A stretch of 64,000 nucleotides of DNA. Origin: Solanum dulcamara. Taxonomy: Eukaryota > Streptophyta > Magnoliopsida > Solanales > Solanaceae. The DNA lies in contig NC_077237.1 in assembly GCF_947179165.1 (NCBI RefSeq), positions 10,840,735 to 10,904,734 of the forward strand, in the 5' to 3' direction. This document shows positions 1 through 10,342 of this stretch, one piece after another (positions within the stretch are counted from its first letter, which is position 1; each line of letters starts with the position of its first letter). The notes beneath the pieces were generated by a model, which was not told the origin of the DNA, did not search any database, and was given only the letters and a program-made list of their open reading frames with translations. Position numbers and translations under genes: made by a program.

Positions 1-395
1 GGAGGGAGGGGGTAAGTTGTTGTAATGCCATCACCAACTATGGGCAAATGGCGTTATCAAGTTGCGTGAAGTCCACTTGCACAGCGTCATAGCCCATAGG
101 TGTTGTGGGCCATGCAACATGAGAAGTGACATGGAAATGGGCCTAGTGGGGGGCCCAATGGGTCTTCAAGGAAACAAAAATAACAGTAAGTGGGAATTCC
201 TCTTTCTAGATGGCCTATAAACCAGTTTCCTGATTTTACTTGTGGGCCTTCCTTGTCCCCAAATATTTATATGAAAAAATTATGTAATATAGTAATTAAG
301 GTTCTATATTTATTTGAAATAATATTATTTTAATAAATATAGCAATAAGAAAGCAAAGCTAGTGGTTAGTGGTTACCAAGGCTAAAAGAATAGCT
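1..395. other. Window start, no gene seen
   Basis: No coding frame or recognisable repeat end is seen here. The first 250 bases are GC-richer than what follows and contain several GGGCC-type runs; the sequence then turns AT-rich before the LINE fragment begins near 396. Confidence 0.5.
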
Positions 396-2437
396 TTTGA
401 ACACCTGTATGAAGAGCTCAAGGAAAAAAGTGGAGGCAAGAAATTATATTCGCTAAGGTGAGAGAGAGAGGAGGGATTGTGACTTGGACCAAGTGAAGCT
501 TATCAAAGACGAAAATGAAAAAGTATTGATAGAAGAGGAACACATATAATGGAGATGTTAGACGTATTTTCATAACATCTTTTATAACGAGGAGGGTAGG
601 TATATTGTGATGGGGGAGTTAGAGCATTACATGAGTTGTTGGTATTTTGGTTATTGCAAGTCCATTAAGTCTATAGAGGTGAAATGGGAAATACGTAGTA
701 TGAGGAGGAGACAAGCGACCGGTCTAGACGAGATATCAATGAAATTTTGGAGACCACAAGTGAAATAGGTTCAACGTGTCTAATTAGGTTGTTTAATGTC
801 ATCTTTCAGGTGGTTGAAACGTCACAAGAGTAGATAAGGAGTACCATGATTATGATGTACAAGAACAAGAAAGGTATTCAAAATTGCAACAATTATAGGG
901 GTATCAAATTGTTAAGTCATACTATGAAAGTGTAGGAGAAAGAGGTGGAGATAGATGCGAATGATGAGGGGTGAGTCTATCTTTGAGAACCAATTTGGAT
1001 TCATGGAAGGACAGTCAACGACAAAAGTCACCAATCTTGTGAGGAGATTGTTGGAGTTATACAAAGATAGAAATAGAAACTTACACGGTGTTCATTAACC
1101 TAGAAAATGCATATGATAAAGTTCCTATAGAGTGCTATGGAGATGTTTGGAGTCTAGAGGTGTATTTGTAGCTTACATTAAGGTAATATATGACATCTAT
1201 AATGCAGCCAAGACTACAATGTAGAAGCAGCGGTAGGTGACTTCGAAAACTTCTTGGGCATGATAGAGTTGTGTCAGGGTTCGATCCTTAGTCTCCATTT
1301 CTATTTGCCTTATTAATGGACAAATTGATGTGACATATTCAAGAGAATGTTTCGTGGTATATATTATTCGTAGATGACATAGAATTGATTAATAAGACGT
1401 GCGGTGGATTTAACGATTGGTTGGAAGTTAGGAGACAAATTCTGAAATCTAAAAATTTAAGGTTGAGCCGCACTACTGTACTAAGATAGAATACTTGAGA
1501 TGCAAGTTTAGTGACAAAAACGCAAGAACCAATGATGGAAGTGAAGATTGATTCACAAGGCATATCCAAGAAAAAAAGTATTTGGGGTCTATAATCTAAG
1601 AAAACAGAAAGATTGATAATGATGTTTCTCATCGTATTGGATCCTGGTGAGTGAAATAAAGGCTCAAATATGGAGTACAATGTGATAAGAATATGTCACC
1701 AAAGTTTAAAGGTAAGTTCTACATAGTGTGGTTAGACCTATGTTGTTGTATGAAGCAGAGAAATAGCCTGTCAAGAACGCACACGTTTAGAAGATGTAGG
1801 CAGAGGAGATGAGATTGCTCAGACGGATATGTAGACATACTCGGGGAGACATGATTAGGAATGAAGTTATACAGGAGACGATGAGAGTGGCCTCTGTTGA
1901 GAATATAATGAGAAAGTGAGAGTAACGTGGTTTGTACATATAAAGAAGAGTCGTGTGGTGTAATAAGGTGTGAAAGTTTGATTGTAACAAGTATAGAAAA
2001 GGTATAGATAGTCCAAAGAAAAACTAGAGAAAGGTGATTAAACAAGACATGGTATATCTTCAACTTACTGAGCACATGATCGTAGATATAAAGATTTGAA
2101 GGTCGGAGATTAGGAAAGAAGGATAGTAAGTAGACAAGTGTTGTAGTACATTTACTTGGGGAGGCAAAGAGCTAACCTCATCTCCTCAGTTTCTCTCTTT
2201 GTTTTAGCAATCTTACCTAGTATTCACATAGTATCTCATCCTTCCATTTTATTATCAGCCCTTTTCTAGTTTGATTTGTGATAGTTATTTTTCTTTCTAC
2301 CTTATTTTGATTACACTTTTTTCTGAAGGCGAGGATCTATTGAAAACAACATCTCTACCCACAAAGGTAGGGGTAAGGTTGCTCACATCCTATTCTTCCC
2401 ATGCCCCACATGTAGAATTACACTATGTATGTTGTTG
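396..2437 (+). mobile_element. Degraded RTE-clade LINE, copy 1
   Basis: This is a decayed non-LTR retrotransposon on the plus strand. It is collinear with the better copy at 15207-16950: the block at about 715-760 matches its GPDE-type start, 895-930 matches its NYRGIKLL block, 1090-1130 matches the LEKAYDKVP block, 1365-1385 matches the FADD catalytic region, and 1900-2150 matches the C-terminal part. The 5' part (about 400-620) lies upstream of where copy 2 is truncated. Many frameshifts and stops prevent any long frame, so it is not expected to be active. The 3' end carries the family tail (AGGTAGGGGTAAGG followed by a GTTGTTG end near 2430). RTE assignment rests on the tail and protein style; limits are approximate. 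Confidence 0.75.
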
Positions 2438-2870
2438 TACACAATATATCGTTATTTTGAGGTTTTATTACACATATGTGTTGATACACTTGTTATCCCC
2501 GCAGATACAATTAGGCAGAGACATTGTATATGCACAGATACACTTATTAAGCTGGAGGATATAATATATTTTATTATTATTATACGTACAGATACAATGT
2601 ATTCTGCTATGAACATTATATACGTGCGAATACACTTATTTTGCGTTTGGATACAACATATTTCACTATTATTATGAACACATATTAATGTATTCTGCTA
2701 CGTTTCAAAATCAAAATGCTACTATATTTTATAATCAAGTAAAATCTCGCTATTATCGTAAATTTAAGCATAAATAGCGTTACAAACAAAAATTTCTCTA
2801 TTCATATCTCTCTGAAAACCCTTCATTTTGAGAAATATGATTATTAGAGACCATTGTTTATATTGTGTTT
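2438..2870. repeat. AT-rich stretch with recurring GATACA motifs
   Basis: GATACA/GATACAC-type words recur about every 30-50 bases between 2480 and 2660, separated by AT-rich sequence. Two short open frames here have no recognisable protein features. It looks like a decayed low-order repeat; no gene is supported. Confidence 0.35.
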
Positions 2871-2940
2871 CTATTTAAGAAAGGTTTGTAAAATAGTCTT
2901 GGCATCATGCGATTAAAGAAATAACAAACTTATGTTAGTT

Positions 2941-3200
2941 CAATAGTTCATAAGTTTTATCGGACAGTCAAGACAATTGGTACAATTAAATTGGTCACAA
3001 ATTTTATTGATGGGCAAATCTTTCTGTTTTGTTCAATTGTTCATAAGTTTGGCAGAGGGTCACCAGTTGGTATCATCTTCATTTGACATATCTTATTAAA
3101 TATCTTAGAATTTTTTCTGTTAGGACAAATCTTGTTTGAGTCATCAATTGTTCACAAGTTTTGTTGTTGGACGGGCACAACTTGATACTATATTTATCCT
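2941..3200. repeat. Three degenerate copies of a roughly 100-bp unit
   Basis: The word CAATWGTTCAYAAGTTT recurs at 2941, 3034 and 3145, each followed by loosely similar sequence with a GGACAG/GGGCA-type stretch. Spacing is 93 and 111 bases, which suggests an old tandem array. Confidence 0.4.
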
Positions 3201-3307
3201 ACCTATTTGAATTGTTAATAAGTCATCAATGTTTTATGTCTTGCTTCCCAAATTTTCCTAATATAGTATCAATCACTTGGTCGGTCTTGAGATAAAACTC
3301 ATGGATC

Positions 3308-3464
3308 CATCTCAGCAGCATGTTGCCCTAACTCTACGTTCTTGTGGATTCTTACAGTACCCAGAGTGCAACCCAGACAGATGCATTAGCTTCAAAAGGC
3401 ATCTAACTTACAACCTCAATAGCATCATATAATTTTCCGGCATCAATCATGCATGCATAATGCT
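3308..3464 (-). pseudogene. Fragment duplicated from the neighbouring PPR gene
   Basis: This 157-base block is a close copy of 5433-5602, inside the PPR gene just upstream in transcription, in the same orientation. It corresponds to roughly residues 683-740 of the 918-residue protein. It has small deletions relative to the parent (for example the bases between the TTTTCCGG and CATCAATCATGC blocks are missing) and substitutions that break the frame. No other PPR sequence surrounds it, so it is an orphan fragment and not an exon. Confidence 0.8.
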
Positions 3465-4895
3465 TGCTTAGTGATGCATGACTCTCACTAGTTCATAAAG
3501 TAGCAGACAGTAGCAGAAAGAAATACAATTAATATTAGGAACGGCATTGCAGATAACGTGTTGCTTATGACAAATGCAGTGACACCATAACGCCCATTCC
3601 CTTTCCAAACCCGTTTTGAGTGCAAATATAGGACAAACTATTAGAATTGTGTGGCTGTGTATTATCATATAGTAAGGTAGCTTTTTCAAGAATGACATAA
3701 TTAAGAAGTACGAACTTTCATACCCTCCATGAATGAAGGGAAACCACCAATCGATATGAATGTCAAAATCCAAATATGAAAGCTGCACATGCACATCTTG
3801 CCTGCATAATTTCAATTAAAGCAAACGAAAAAATGAGACTTCTTGTAGGAGAAATTAATCACAAGGGATTGAGGGGTAAAGTTAAAAATCCCACTAAGGA
3901 GAAATCAGTTACCTGGATGGAAGTTACTTGGTTCCCACATAAATATAGATGATTCAAATGCAGAAGGAGACCACCAAGCAGATTATTACGCTCAGCCAGT
4001 AATAGCCAAAGTCTCTTGACATATTAACAAAGCAGCGTTTGGTTAAGGTGTAGGACTGCATAAAGAAACTAGCCTGGCTACCCTTGGAATCTAGCAGTGT
4101 TCCTTTCTATTACAAACACACACACAAAAAAAGAATCACATTTAATGAGAAAAGAAATTAGACAAATGATGAAGAAATCAAAGATCAAGGTTTGGTACAT
4201 TAAAACGTACAACTTTGGTAAGTAACAGCACTGAGAACAACCATGGAAGTCAACAAGACGTCGAATTGCTTCTGTAGTTGTCATCTTGTTTAGAGGATCA
4301 TCACCACACTGATCAAACTAATCAAAATAACAAAAGAATAAGTTAAATGAAGTCAAAGATATTTCTATCCAAAACCATACTAAATGATAAGAAATTTATC
4401 TATATAGTATACTGTTTTTAATGTTATTAGCTTATGAAAAGGGCATTTTCCTATAATGACTATAAATTGGTAACCTTAATATAGCCAGACTAAAAAGTCA
4501 TCTGACAGCCACTTAAGCTACACAAATAGATTAAAAAAATTGATACATCATTAATAATATATATACCTATATATCCATGCTAATTTTGCTTAAAGAAAGA
4601 CCCACAGAAAGTGGCCGCTATTTGTTGCAGTTATCAAAACGAAAAGACATGTTGTGTATTTAAAAAGTTATTCCTGCATCTCGCTGAGCAAACGTGCAAA
4701 ATATTTGGAATTTGATTAGTAACAAGGTGATCTCAAAAGATATACCTTGATTGACCTCTTATAGTTTGCCTCACTTTGCCGAAACCAAAGTTAATGCACC
4801 GGAGGAAATGATCTGATGTATCCAGTCTTTCAACTACATTCATATAAATAGGAAGTATGGACATCATATGGGTAGGCATGGTACACATTCAAGTA
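3465..4895 (-). other. 3' flank of the PPR gene
   Basis: No gene is identified. Open frames at 3468-3815 and 4078-4284 (minus) have no recognisable motif or family resemblance. The region nearest 4896 probably holds the PPR 3' UTR and polyadenylation site, but no signal could be fixed with confidence. Confidence 0.4.
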
Positions 4896-7652
4896 TCACC
4901 AGTAATCCCCACATGAACAAGAGCCGTCTTTGAAATGGTGGAACCGGTTAATGTCTCTAATAATGATCTCCCTAGAGACGATTTTACAAATGAACTTAAA
5001 TGCTGTATGGCAGTCCAAACAAATCCGAAGGTTCTTCTTCACTCTAATAGGAGCTCCAGGAGGTGTAGCAATCAGCCCAAATGCAACAGCTAGTTTCTCA
5101 CTATGATAGGAGAGAAGAATCTCCTTTTGTCTCCTCTCTACATCATGGAGATCAATATCTACCATAGGAACATAACCATCTTTAGCCATTAGCTCTCCCA
5201 ACTTCTCCAGTTTGGCATATATTTCATCACTTCGCGGATGGCTTCTGTCTCCAACTATAAAAGTGTAAATACTATCTTTGACTTCAATCCAACTCATACC
5301 AGGTTCCTTTTTTACTCTACTGTTCTTCATGAATCTTCTTACTTTTGCGACATCTCCCCACAACCCAACTGATGCATAAATATTTGCAAGGAGAACATGA
5401 GTGCCGGATTTCTCTGGTTGAAGATTAAAAAGCATCTCAGCAGCATGTTTCCCTACCTCTACGTTCTTGTGGATTCTTGCAGCACCCAGAAGTGCACCCC
5501 AGACAGATGCATTAGCTTCAAAAGGCATCTTATTTACGAGCTCAATAGCATCATCTAATTTTCCGGCTCGGCCCAGGACATCAATCATGCATGCATAATG
5601 CTCTTGAGTTGGTTCAATCCTAAACGAGTCTTTCATTGTTTCAAAATACTTCTTGGCTTCTGCAACAAGGCCAGCATGGTTACATGCATAAAGGACACTA
5701 ACTAATGTTATGTGATTTGGAGATACACCATCTTTCAACATCTCACCAAATAAATGAAGTGCCTGTTTCGCATGTCCATGTTGGGCAAGTCCTCCAATCA
5801 TTGCCGACCATGAAACGATACCTTTCTTAGGAACCTCATAGAAAGCACAGCTAGCATCCTCTATACTTCCACACTTGGCATACATGTTAACTAGAGAGTT
5901 ACCAGCAAACACATCTGACATAAACCCAAACTTCAACACATGAGCATGTATTTGTTTCCCCTGTTCGTACGCTGATAGATTTGCACATGCATTTAGGAGA
6001 GAACTGCAAACAAATGAGTCTGGCTTGAGATCCATGTCCTGTAACTTCAGATACAGTTTCATGGCTTCTTCACCTTGACCAAGTAGAGCATAAGCTGTTA
6101 TAAGAGAGGTAAAAGATGGCAAATCCAGAGTAGAGCACTCGTCAAAAATTCTAGCTGCATCATCCAGCTGGCTACATTTTCCATAAGAATCAACAAGACT
6201 GTTTATTACAAAGGTGTCACACAGAAATCCCGACTTCACAGAGAGTGCATGAACTTGTTTGCAGACGTTGGCAGCCTGCAAGCCTGCAGCAGAGTTGAGA
6301 ATGGCAAGTAAAGTTGTCTGATCAAATCCAATTCCTTGGGTGAATGTCTGAATAAAAAGGTCTAAACATGCATCGTCTACCTCATTCTGTGAATAACCAG
6401 AGATCATAGCATTCAACGCAATTAAGTCCTTCCCGGGCATCAGATCATAGATCAACCTCGCATCCTTGATTAAATCACACTTGCAATACATATCAATAAG
6501 ACCAACACCCACAAATGGATCCAAAATGATATCTTTCTTTATCAAAAGTGAGTGTAACCCTTTACCCAACTCAGGGAGTCCTAGTGCAGCACAAGCCTTG
6601 AGAGCACTCGATAATGTGAACATATTTGGCCAAATTCCTGACCTTCTCATCTGATTCAACATATCTATAGCCTGCCATTGGCATTCATGAAGAACACAAC
6701 CAGCAATAATAGCATTCCATGAAACAATGTCAGGTATCACAATTCCCTCGAAAGCTGTAATAGCATCCTTAAGATCTCCCCCTTTTGCATACATGTCGAC
6801 AAGTGCATTAGATGAGAATGGATCACAATCATAACCGAGCTTCACCAAATACCCGTGTATTTTCTTTCCTTCAACAATATTTCCTAACCCAGTACAAGCA
6901 TTCAGTATATTGGACAAACTATATTCATCCGGCCTAACTCCACTACCAATCATGTCATGAAACATGCACATCGCCTCACTAAAAAAATCATTTTGCGTGT
7001 AACAAGAAAACAACGCATTCCAAGAAACAACATTTCTTTCCGGGATTTCCTCAAACAACATCCTAGAATCAACAAACTCACCACATTTCGCGTACATAAC
7101 AACCAAAGTATTCGCAACGAAAACATCAAAATCAAATCCTGTAACCACAACAACCCCATGAAGCTGCTTACCAAGAAAAAGTTCCTTCTCAATAGAACAT
7201 GCCTTAAGCACACTAGGAAAAGTAAACTCGTTACATTTAAGACCCAAAGAATGCATTTTTAAGAAACCCCATATAGCATCTTTACCAAAACCATTCTGGG
7301 AATACCCAGAAATTAAAGATGACCAAGAAACCAAATCTGGTTCAGGACTTTCGTCGATCAGTTTCTGTGCATAGTGAAAAATACCACATTTTGAATACAA
7401 ATTAATTAAATGGTTTCTATATTTACTATGATTAGATAACCCAAGTTTAGTTAAATAGGCATGGATTTGAAGACCTGGGGTTAAAGATTTGGTTTTGGAA
7501 AGATGTGAAAGGAGGTTTGTGTAGGAGATATAGTTGGATATAGAGCTCGAAAAGAGACTATTTTGTAACTTGAAAATGGGAGAAGAAAGTGTGAATTGTA
7601 GCTGATGAAGAGGACATTTATAAAGGCGGCAAATTCTTGATTCGAAAACCAT
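4896..7652 (-). CDS. DYW-class pentatricopeptide repeat protein
   Basis: An intronless 918-residue protein of the PLS-DYW subfamily of plant PPR proteins. These bind organellar RNA sequence-specifically through tandem PPR motifs; the C-terminal DYW domain is the cytidine deaminase for C-to-U editing. Visible here: a basic, Ser-rich N-terminus consistent with an organelle presequence; about twenty tandem P, L and S motifs from about residue 60 to 720 with recurring VSWNALISGYSQNG-type and NALVDMYAKCG-type blocks; an E/E+ region with GMSWIEV; and a DYW domain. The deaminase residues look intact: HSE at 850-852, CLDCH at 878-882, and CSCGDYW ending the protein. Length is usual for the family. 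The start is the first in-frame ATG and gives a targeting-like leader. Mitochondrion or plastid cannot be decided by eye. A 157-bp piece of this gene is duplicated downstream at 3308-3464. Confidence 0.95.
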   Translation of the reverse strand: MVFESRICRLYKCPLHQLQFTLSSPIFKLQNSLFSSSISNYISYTNLLSHLSKTKSLTPGLQIHAYLTKLGLSNHSKYRNHLINLYSKCGIFHYAQKLIDESPEPDLVSWSSLISGYSQNGFGKDAIWGFLKMHSLGLKCNEFTFPSVLKACSIEKELFLGKQLHGVVVVTGFDFDVFVANTLVVMYAKCGEFVDSRMLFEEIPERNVVSWNALFSCYTQNDFFSEAMCMFHDMIGSGVRPDEYSLSNILNACTGLGNIVEGKKIHGYLVKLGYDCDPFSSNALVDMYAKGGDLKDAITAFEGIVIPDIVSWNAIIAGCVLHECQWQAIDMLNQMRRSGIWPNMFTLSSALKACAALGLPELGKGLHSLLIKKDIILDPFVGVGLIDMYCKCDLIKDARLIYDLMPGKDLIALNAMISGYSQNEVDDACLDLFIQTFTQGIGFDQTTLLAILNSAAGLQAANVCKQVHALSVKSGFLCDTFVINSLVDSYGKCSQLDDAARIFDECSTLDLPSFTSLITAYALLGQGEEAMKLYLKLQDMDLKPDSFVCSSLLNACANLSAYEQGKQIHAHVLKFGFMSDVFAGNSLVNMYAKCGSIEDASCAFYEVPKKGIVSWSAMIGGLAQHGHAKQALHLFGEMLKDGVSPNHITLVSVLYACNHAGLVAEAKKYFETMKDSFRIEPTQEHYACMIDVLGRAGKLDDAIELVNKMPFEANASVWGALLGAARIHKNVEVGKHAAEMLFNLQPEKSGTHVLLANIYASVGLWGDVAKVRRFMKNSRVKKEPGMSWIEVKDSIYTFIVGDRSHPRSDEIYAKLEKLGELMAKDGYVPMVDIDLHDVERRQKEILLSYHSEKLAVAFGLIATPPGAPIRVKKNLRICLDCHTAFKFICKIVSREIIIRDINRFHHFKDGSCSCGDYW

Positions 7653-8251
7653 CGCCCAATTGGTTCGTTTTGACCAGCAAGAGGAGCAGTTCGATATAAG
7701 CTACTCCTCTATGCCTGTTTTTTTTTTGTTTTTTTTTTACTTTGTACTGGGTTTTATGTTATATATTGTATTGTATTATTTTTAATGAATAAAATATTTA
7801 GATGCATAGTATTCTATTTCATCGTTATATAATGTAACACAATAATAATTTGAATGAAAAATCTAAAAAAAAGAAGAAGCAGGTTATGGGATAGAAACTA
7901 TCGTGAAAAGGTAGGGTAAGTATAAAATAAAATGAGAAAAAAAATATTAAGGTAAGCACGCTATCGCACTAAATCGGTCGTTAAATAAAAAGGGACTTTT
8001 CATCATTATTTAAGGATGAATCTAAACAATACGTTACAATAAAATTTAAGTAACAACCAAAATAAATATTGTATTTAAATTAAATCTATATTATTTTATA
8101 TTAAGTGAATTATGGAGAAAAGAATTCAAAGTTCAAGAAAATTGTTGAAATAATTTTTTCATGTTTATCCTTCATGTAATGAGGTTATTGACTACTTTAA
8201 AGTTTCTAAACGTATAGTTTGAAAATAATGGAAAGTATCCATTAATTTATG
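7653..8251. other. Upstream region of the PPR gene
   Basis: AT-rich, with a T-tract near 7720-7738. It should contain the minus-strand PPR promoter; no clear TATA box was chosen. No coding frame. Confidence 0.35.
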
Positions 8252-8943
8252 TTGAGTTTTGAGCTAAAATTATCTCATATTTATGAGAGTAGGCTTATTT
8301 TGGTCCTTCAAATATAATATGAGCATTTTTAATCTTTTAAGTTTCTAAAGTGAAAGCACTTTTGGTCTCCCTAACATAACATTGTCAAAAACTAATGGGA
8401 GGGATAATTTATCTAATAGTGCAAATTTCAACTGAGTATTATCTCTATCTTGATTAATGCATCTTTTATTTTTTCATGCCTTCTTCAGTTCTTAGAATTA
8501 ATATAATAATTATTATTTATATCTTTAGAATGCAACAATCTACTTCACTCAAAAAATAGTGTTTTTTTTCTTAAAGGCAGTAACAAAATGGACCAAAACA
8601 ATTGAGCTCAAAGAACCCTCATACTCTTGCCTTAAATGTAGTGATTTCTCATGAAAGTAGTTGAGGTGAGAAGCTCAACAAATTAATTTTAAAATGTAAC
8701 TATCAAATTTCAGGAATATGACTTCTGAACAAAAGGGGAATGAGTTTGTGCCGTGAATGTATATTTAATAAGTTACGTGGGTACTTTATGCATTTAGCAT
8801 CGCTATTTTTAAACAAATTCTGTTAAAGAGATCAAAATGCCCTATTTTAGCAAAGTCTAGAGAGTAAAAATGCACATGTTATATTTGAAGGAACAAAATA
8901 AATCTACTCCCATAGATAAGAAATAGTTTTAGCCCGAAATTCA
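8252..8943. mobile_element. Long-TIR (foldback-like) MITE, about 0.7 kb
   Basis: The first about 110 bases are the imperfect inverse of the last about 110. Shared blocks in order are GCTAAAA, then TATG-GAGTAG, then TTATTTTG-TCCTTCAAATATAA, then GCATTTTTA. The right end carries the same blocks reverse-complemented (8860-8943). The interior is AT-rich and non-coding. No convincing target duplication could be set, so the ends are approximate and the superfamily is left open. Confidence 0.6.
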
Positions 8944-10211
8944 TTTACTGTATGTTATTAAATATTTTTCTTAAAAATTGTGTCATACTCCAATAATTCA
9001 CTTAATAGTGAAATTTCACTATAAGGGAAATGTTAGTTGTACTAAAGACTCATTCTTTGAGGTCACCTATTTTCATATTTATGTCTTGGAAGCATATTCT
9101 ATCAATGGATTTATACTTTTTTTATTATTTTTTTAAAAAAAAGAACAAAATATAAATGGTGACTTAAACCCATTTTGGTATGTTCATCTTTTTACGTAAC
9201 ATATTCAAGTTTGTTTCACTTTTGAATATTAATATTATATTTCTATAAACATCAAGAAATTGTGTATGAATGAAATTATTTTATATCTTCACCTTTAATC
9301 AATGATCTCAAATTCTAAACTTAAGAATGGGAAAACTCTTGATAGAGAACAGTGGGCAAGACACAAATTCAAATTAATCAAACTAAAAGATCTTAGACTA
9401 TTATATTCTACAACATACCCTAAATAAAGTCCTAAATCTATTTTCTTAATATTTCTTCTTTTCCCTATTTGTCATTGGTTAAGAGCATGTAGAAATTCAA
9501 TTTTAAGAATCAAGCATTCTCTAACAACATGAACATTGGAACAGCTGATAGGGGAAAATAGTAATTAAAAGTAGCACAATCAATTCTATCTTTTACCTTA
9601 AAATCCAAGATTAGGAAACATCTAATCTTGATGCAAATAGACTTCGATTTCTTAATTGCTTTTAAGATATGATTTCATAGGTAAAAACTATATTGAAAGA
9701 ACTATAAATCACAATATTACAAGTCAAGCTTTATTATTTTGCTAACCTACTTGATATGAAGCATGCACATAAACACCCATAGTTTTGGATCACTTAGAGC
9801 TGATAAGCATGTTACACTGGCAAGTAACACTATAGATCATTGAGCTCAAGTGTTTGGTGGCCCGAAATTGACTTGGCTTCGCCAAAAAGCCTCATCTCTA
9901 AAAGCCCACTTTTTCGGGCTTCTTCTTATTCTTCTTTGGCATCTACGGTGGAAATCCAACTTTAGGTGGTCATTATGATCAGAAACTCACTCTCTGGAGA
10001 ATTTTATTGACCTCGACGGGAGAATCCAGGCTATTCAGGAAGAATCGCAGCAATTCCCCAATCCTAACGAAGTAGTGATATTGATCCCCAAAAAAAGATT
10101 TTTTCAAGCGATTGTGTGAGAACTTTTTCTTCTGCCAAATGGTTGAGGCAATAGGAGTAACAACTTGGAGATAACGGGTCCAAGCCCCAACTACAAAAAT
10201 TGGTGTGAGTT
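8944..10211. other. Intergenic, between EME1 3' end and PPR gene
   Basis: AT-rich up to about 9840, then GC-richer. No gene is supported; the 88-residue minus frame at 9979-10245 is largely antisense to a SINE-like repeat and has no recognised domain. The sequence next to 10343 should include the EME1 3' UTR. Confidence 0.4.
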
Positions 10212-10332
10212 GATCTGCTCCAGTCTTGGTAGATAGGATTACCATGGATACATGTGCTTATAGGCCGGACGAGATGTCCGTTGAGTTAGTTGAGGTGTGC
10301 ACAAATTAGTCAGACACCACCAATGTTGCAAA
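10212..10332 (+). mobile_element. TS-like SINE, 3' half
   Basis: The sequence follows the order of the 3' half of the Solanaceae TS SINE as I know it: a CTTGGTRGA block, a TTACC block, a GAGTTAGTTGAGGTG block, then GCACAA and a GACACCACC block before a short CAAAA run. Divergence is high and the tRNA-like 5' half is not seen. It lies 10 bases beyond the EME1 stop codon, antisense to that gene, so it probably forms part of the EME1 3' UTR. Confidence 0.45.
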
Positions 10333-10342
10333 AGATTCTATA

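Noticed and set aside
1339..2075. Minus-strand frames across the first LINE
   Set aside because: They are antisense to a decayed reverse transcriptase that is recognisable on the plus strand.
4078..4284. 68-residue minus-strand frame as a small gene
   Set aside because: No motif, low complexity hydrophobic tail, and no splice-compatible neighbours that extend it.
6950..7262. Open frames on both strands within the PPR gene
   Set aside because: They are shadows of the well-supported 918-residue frame.
9979..10245. 88-residue minus-strand frame as a gene downstream of EME1
   Set aside because: No family features, and its N-terminal part is antisense to a SINE-like repeat.
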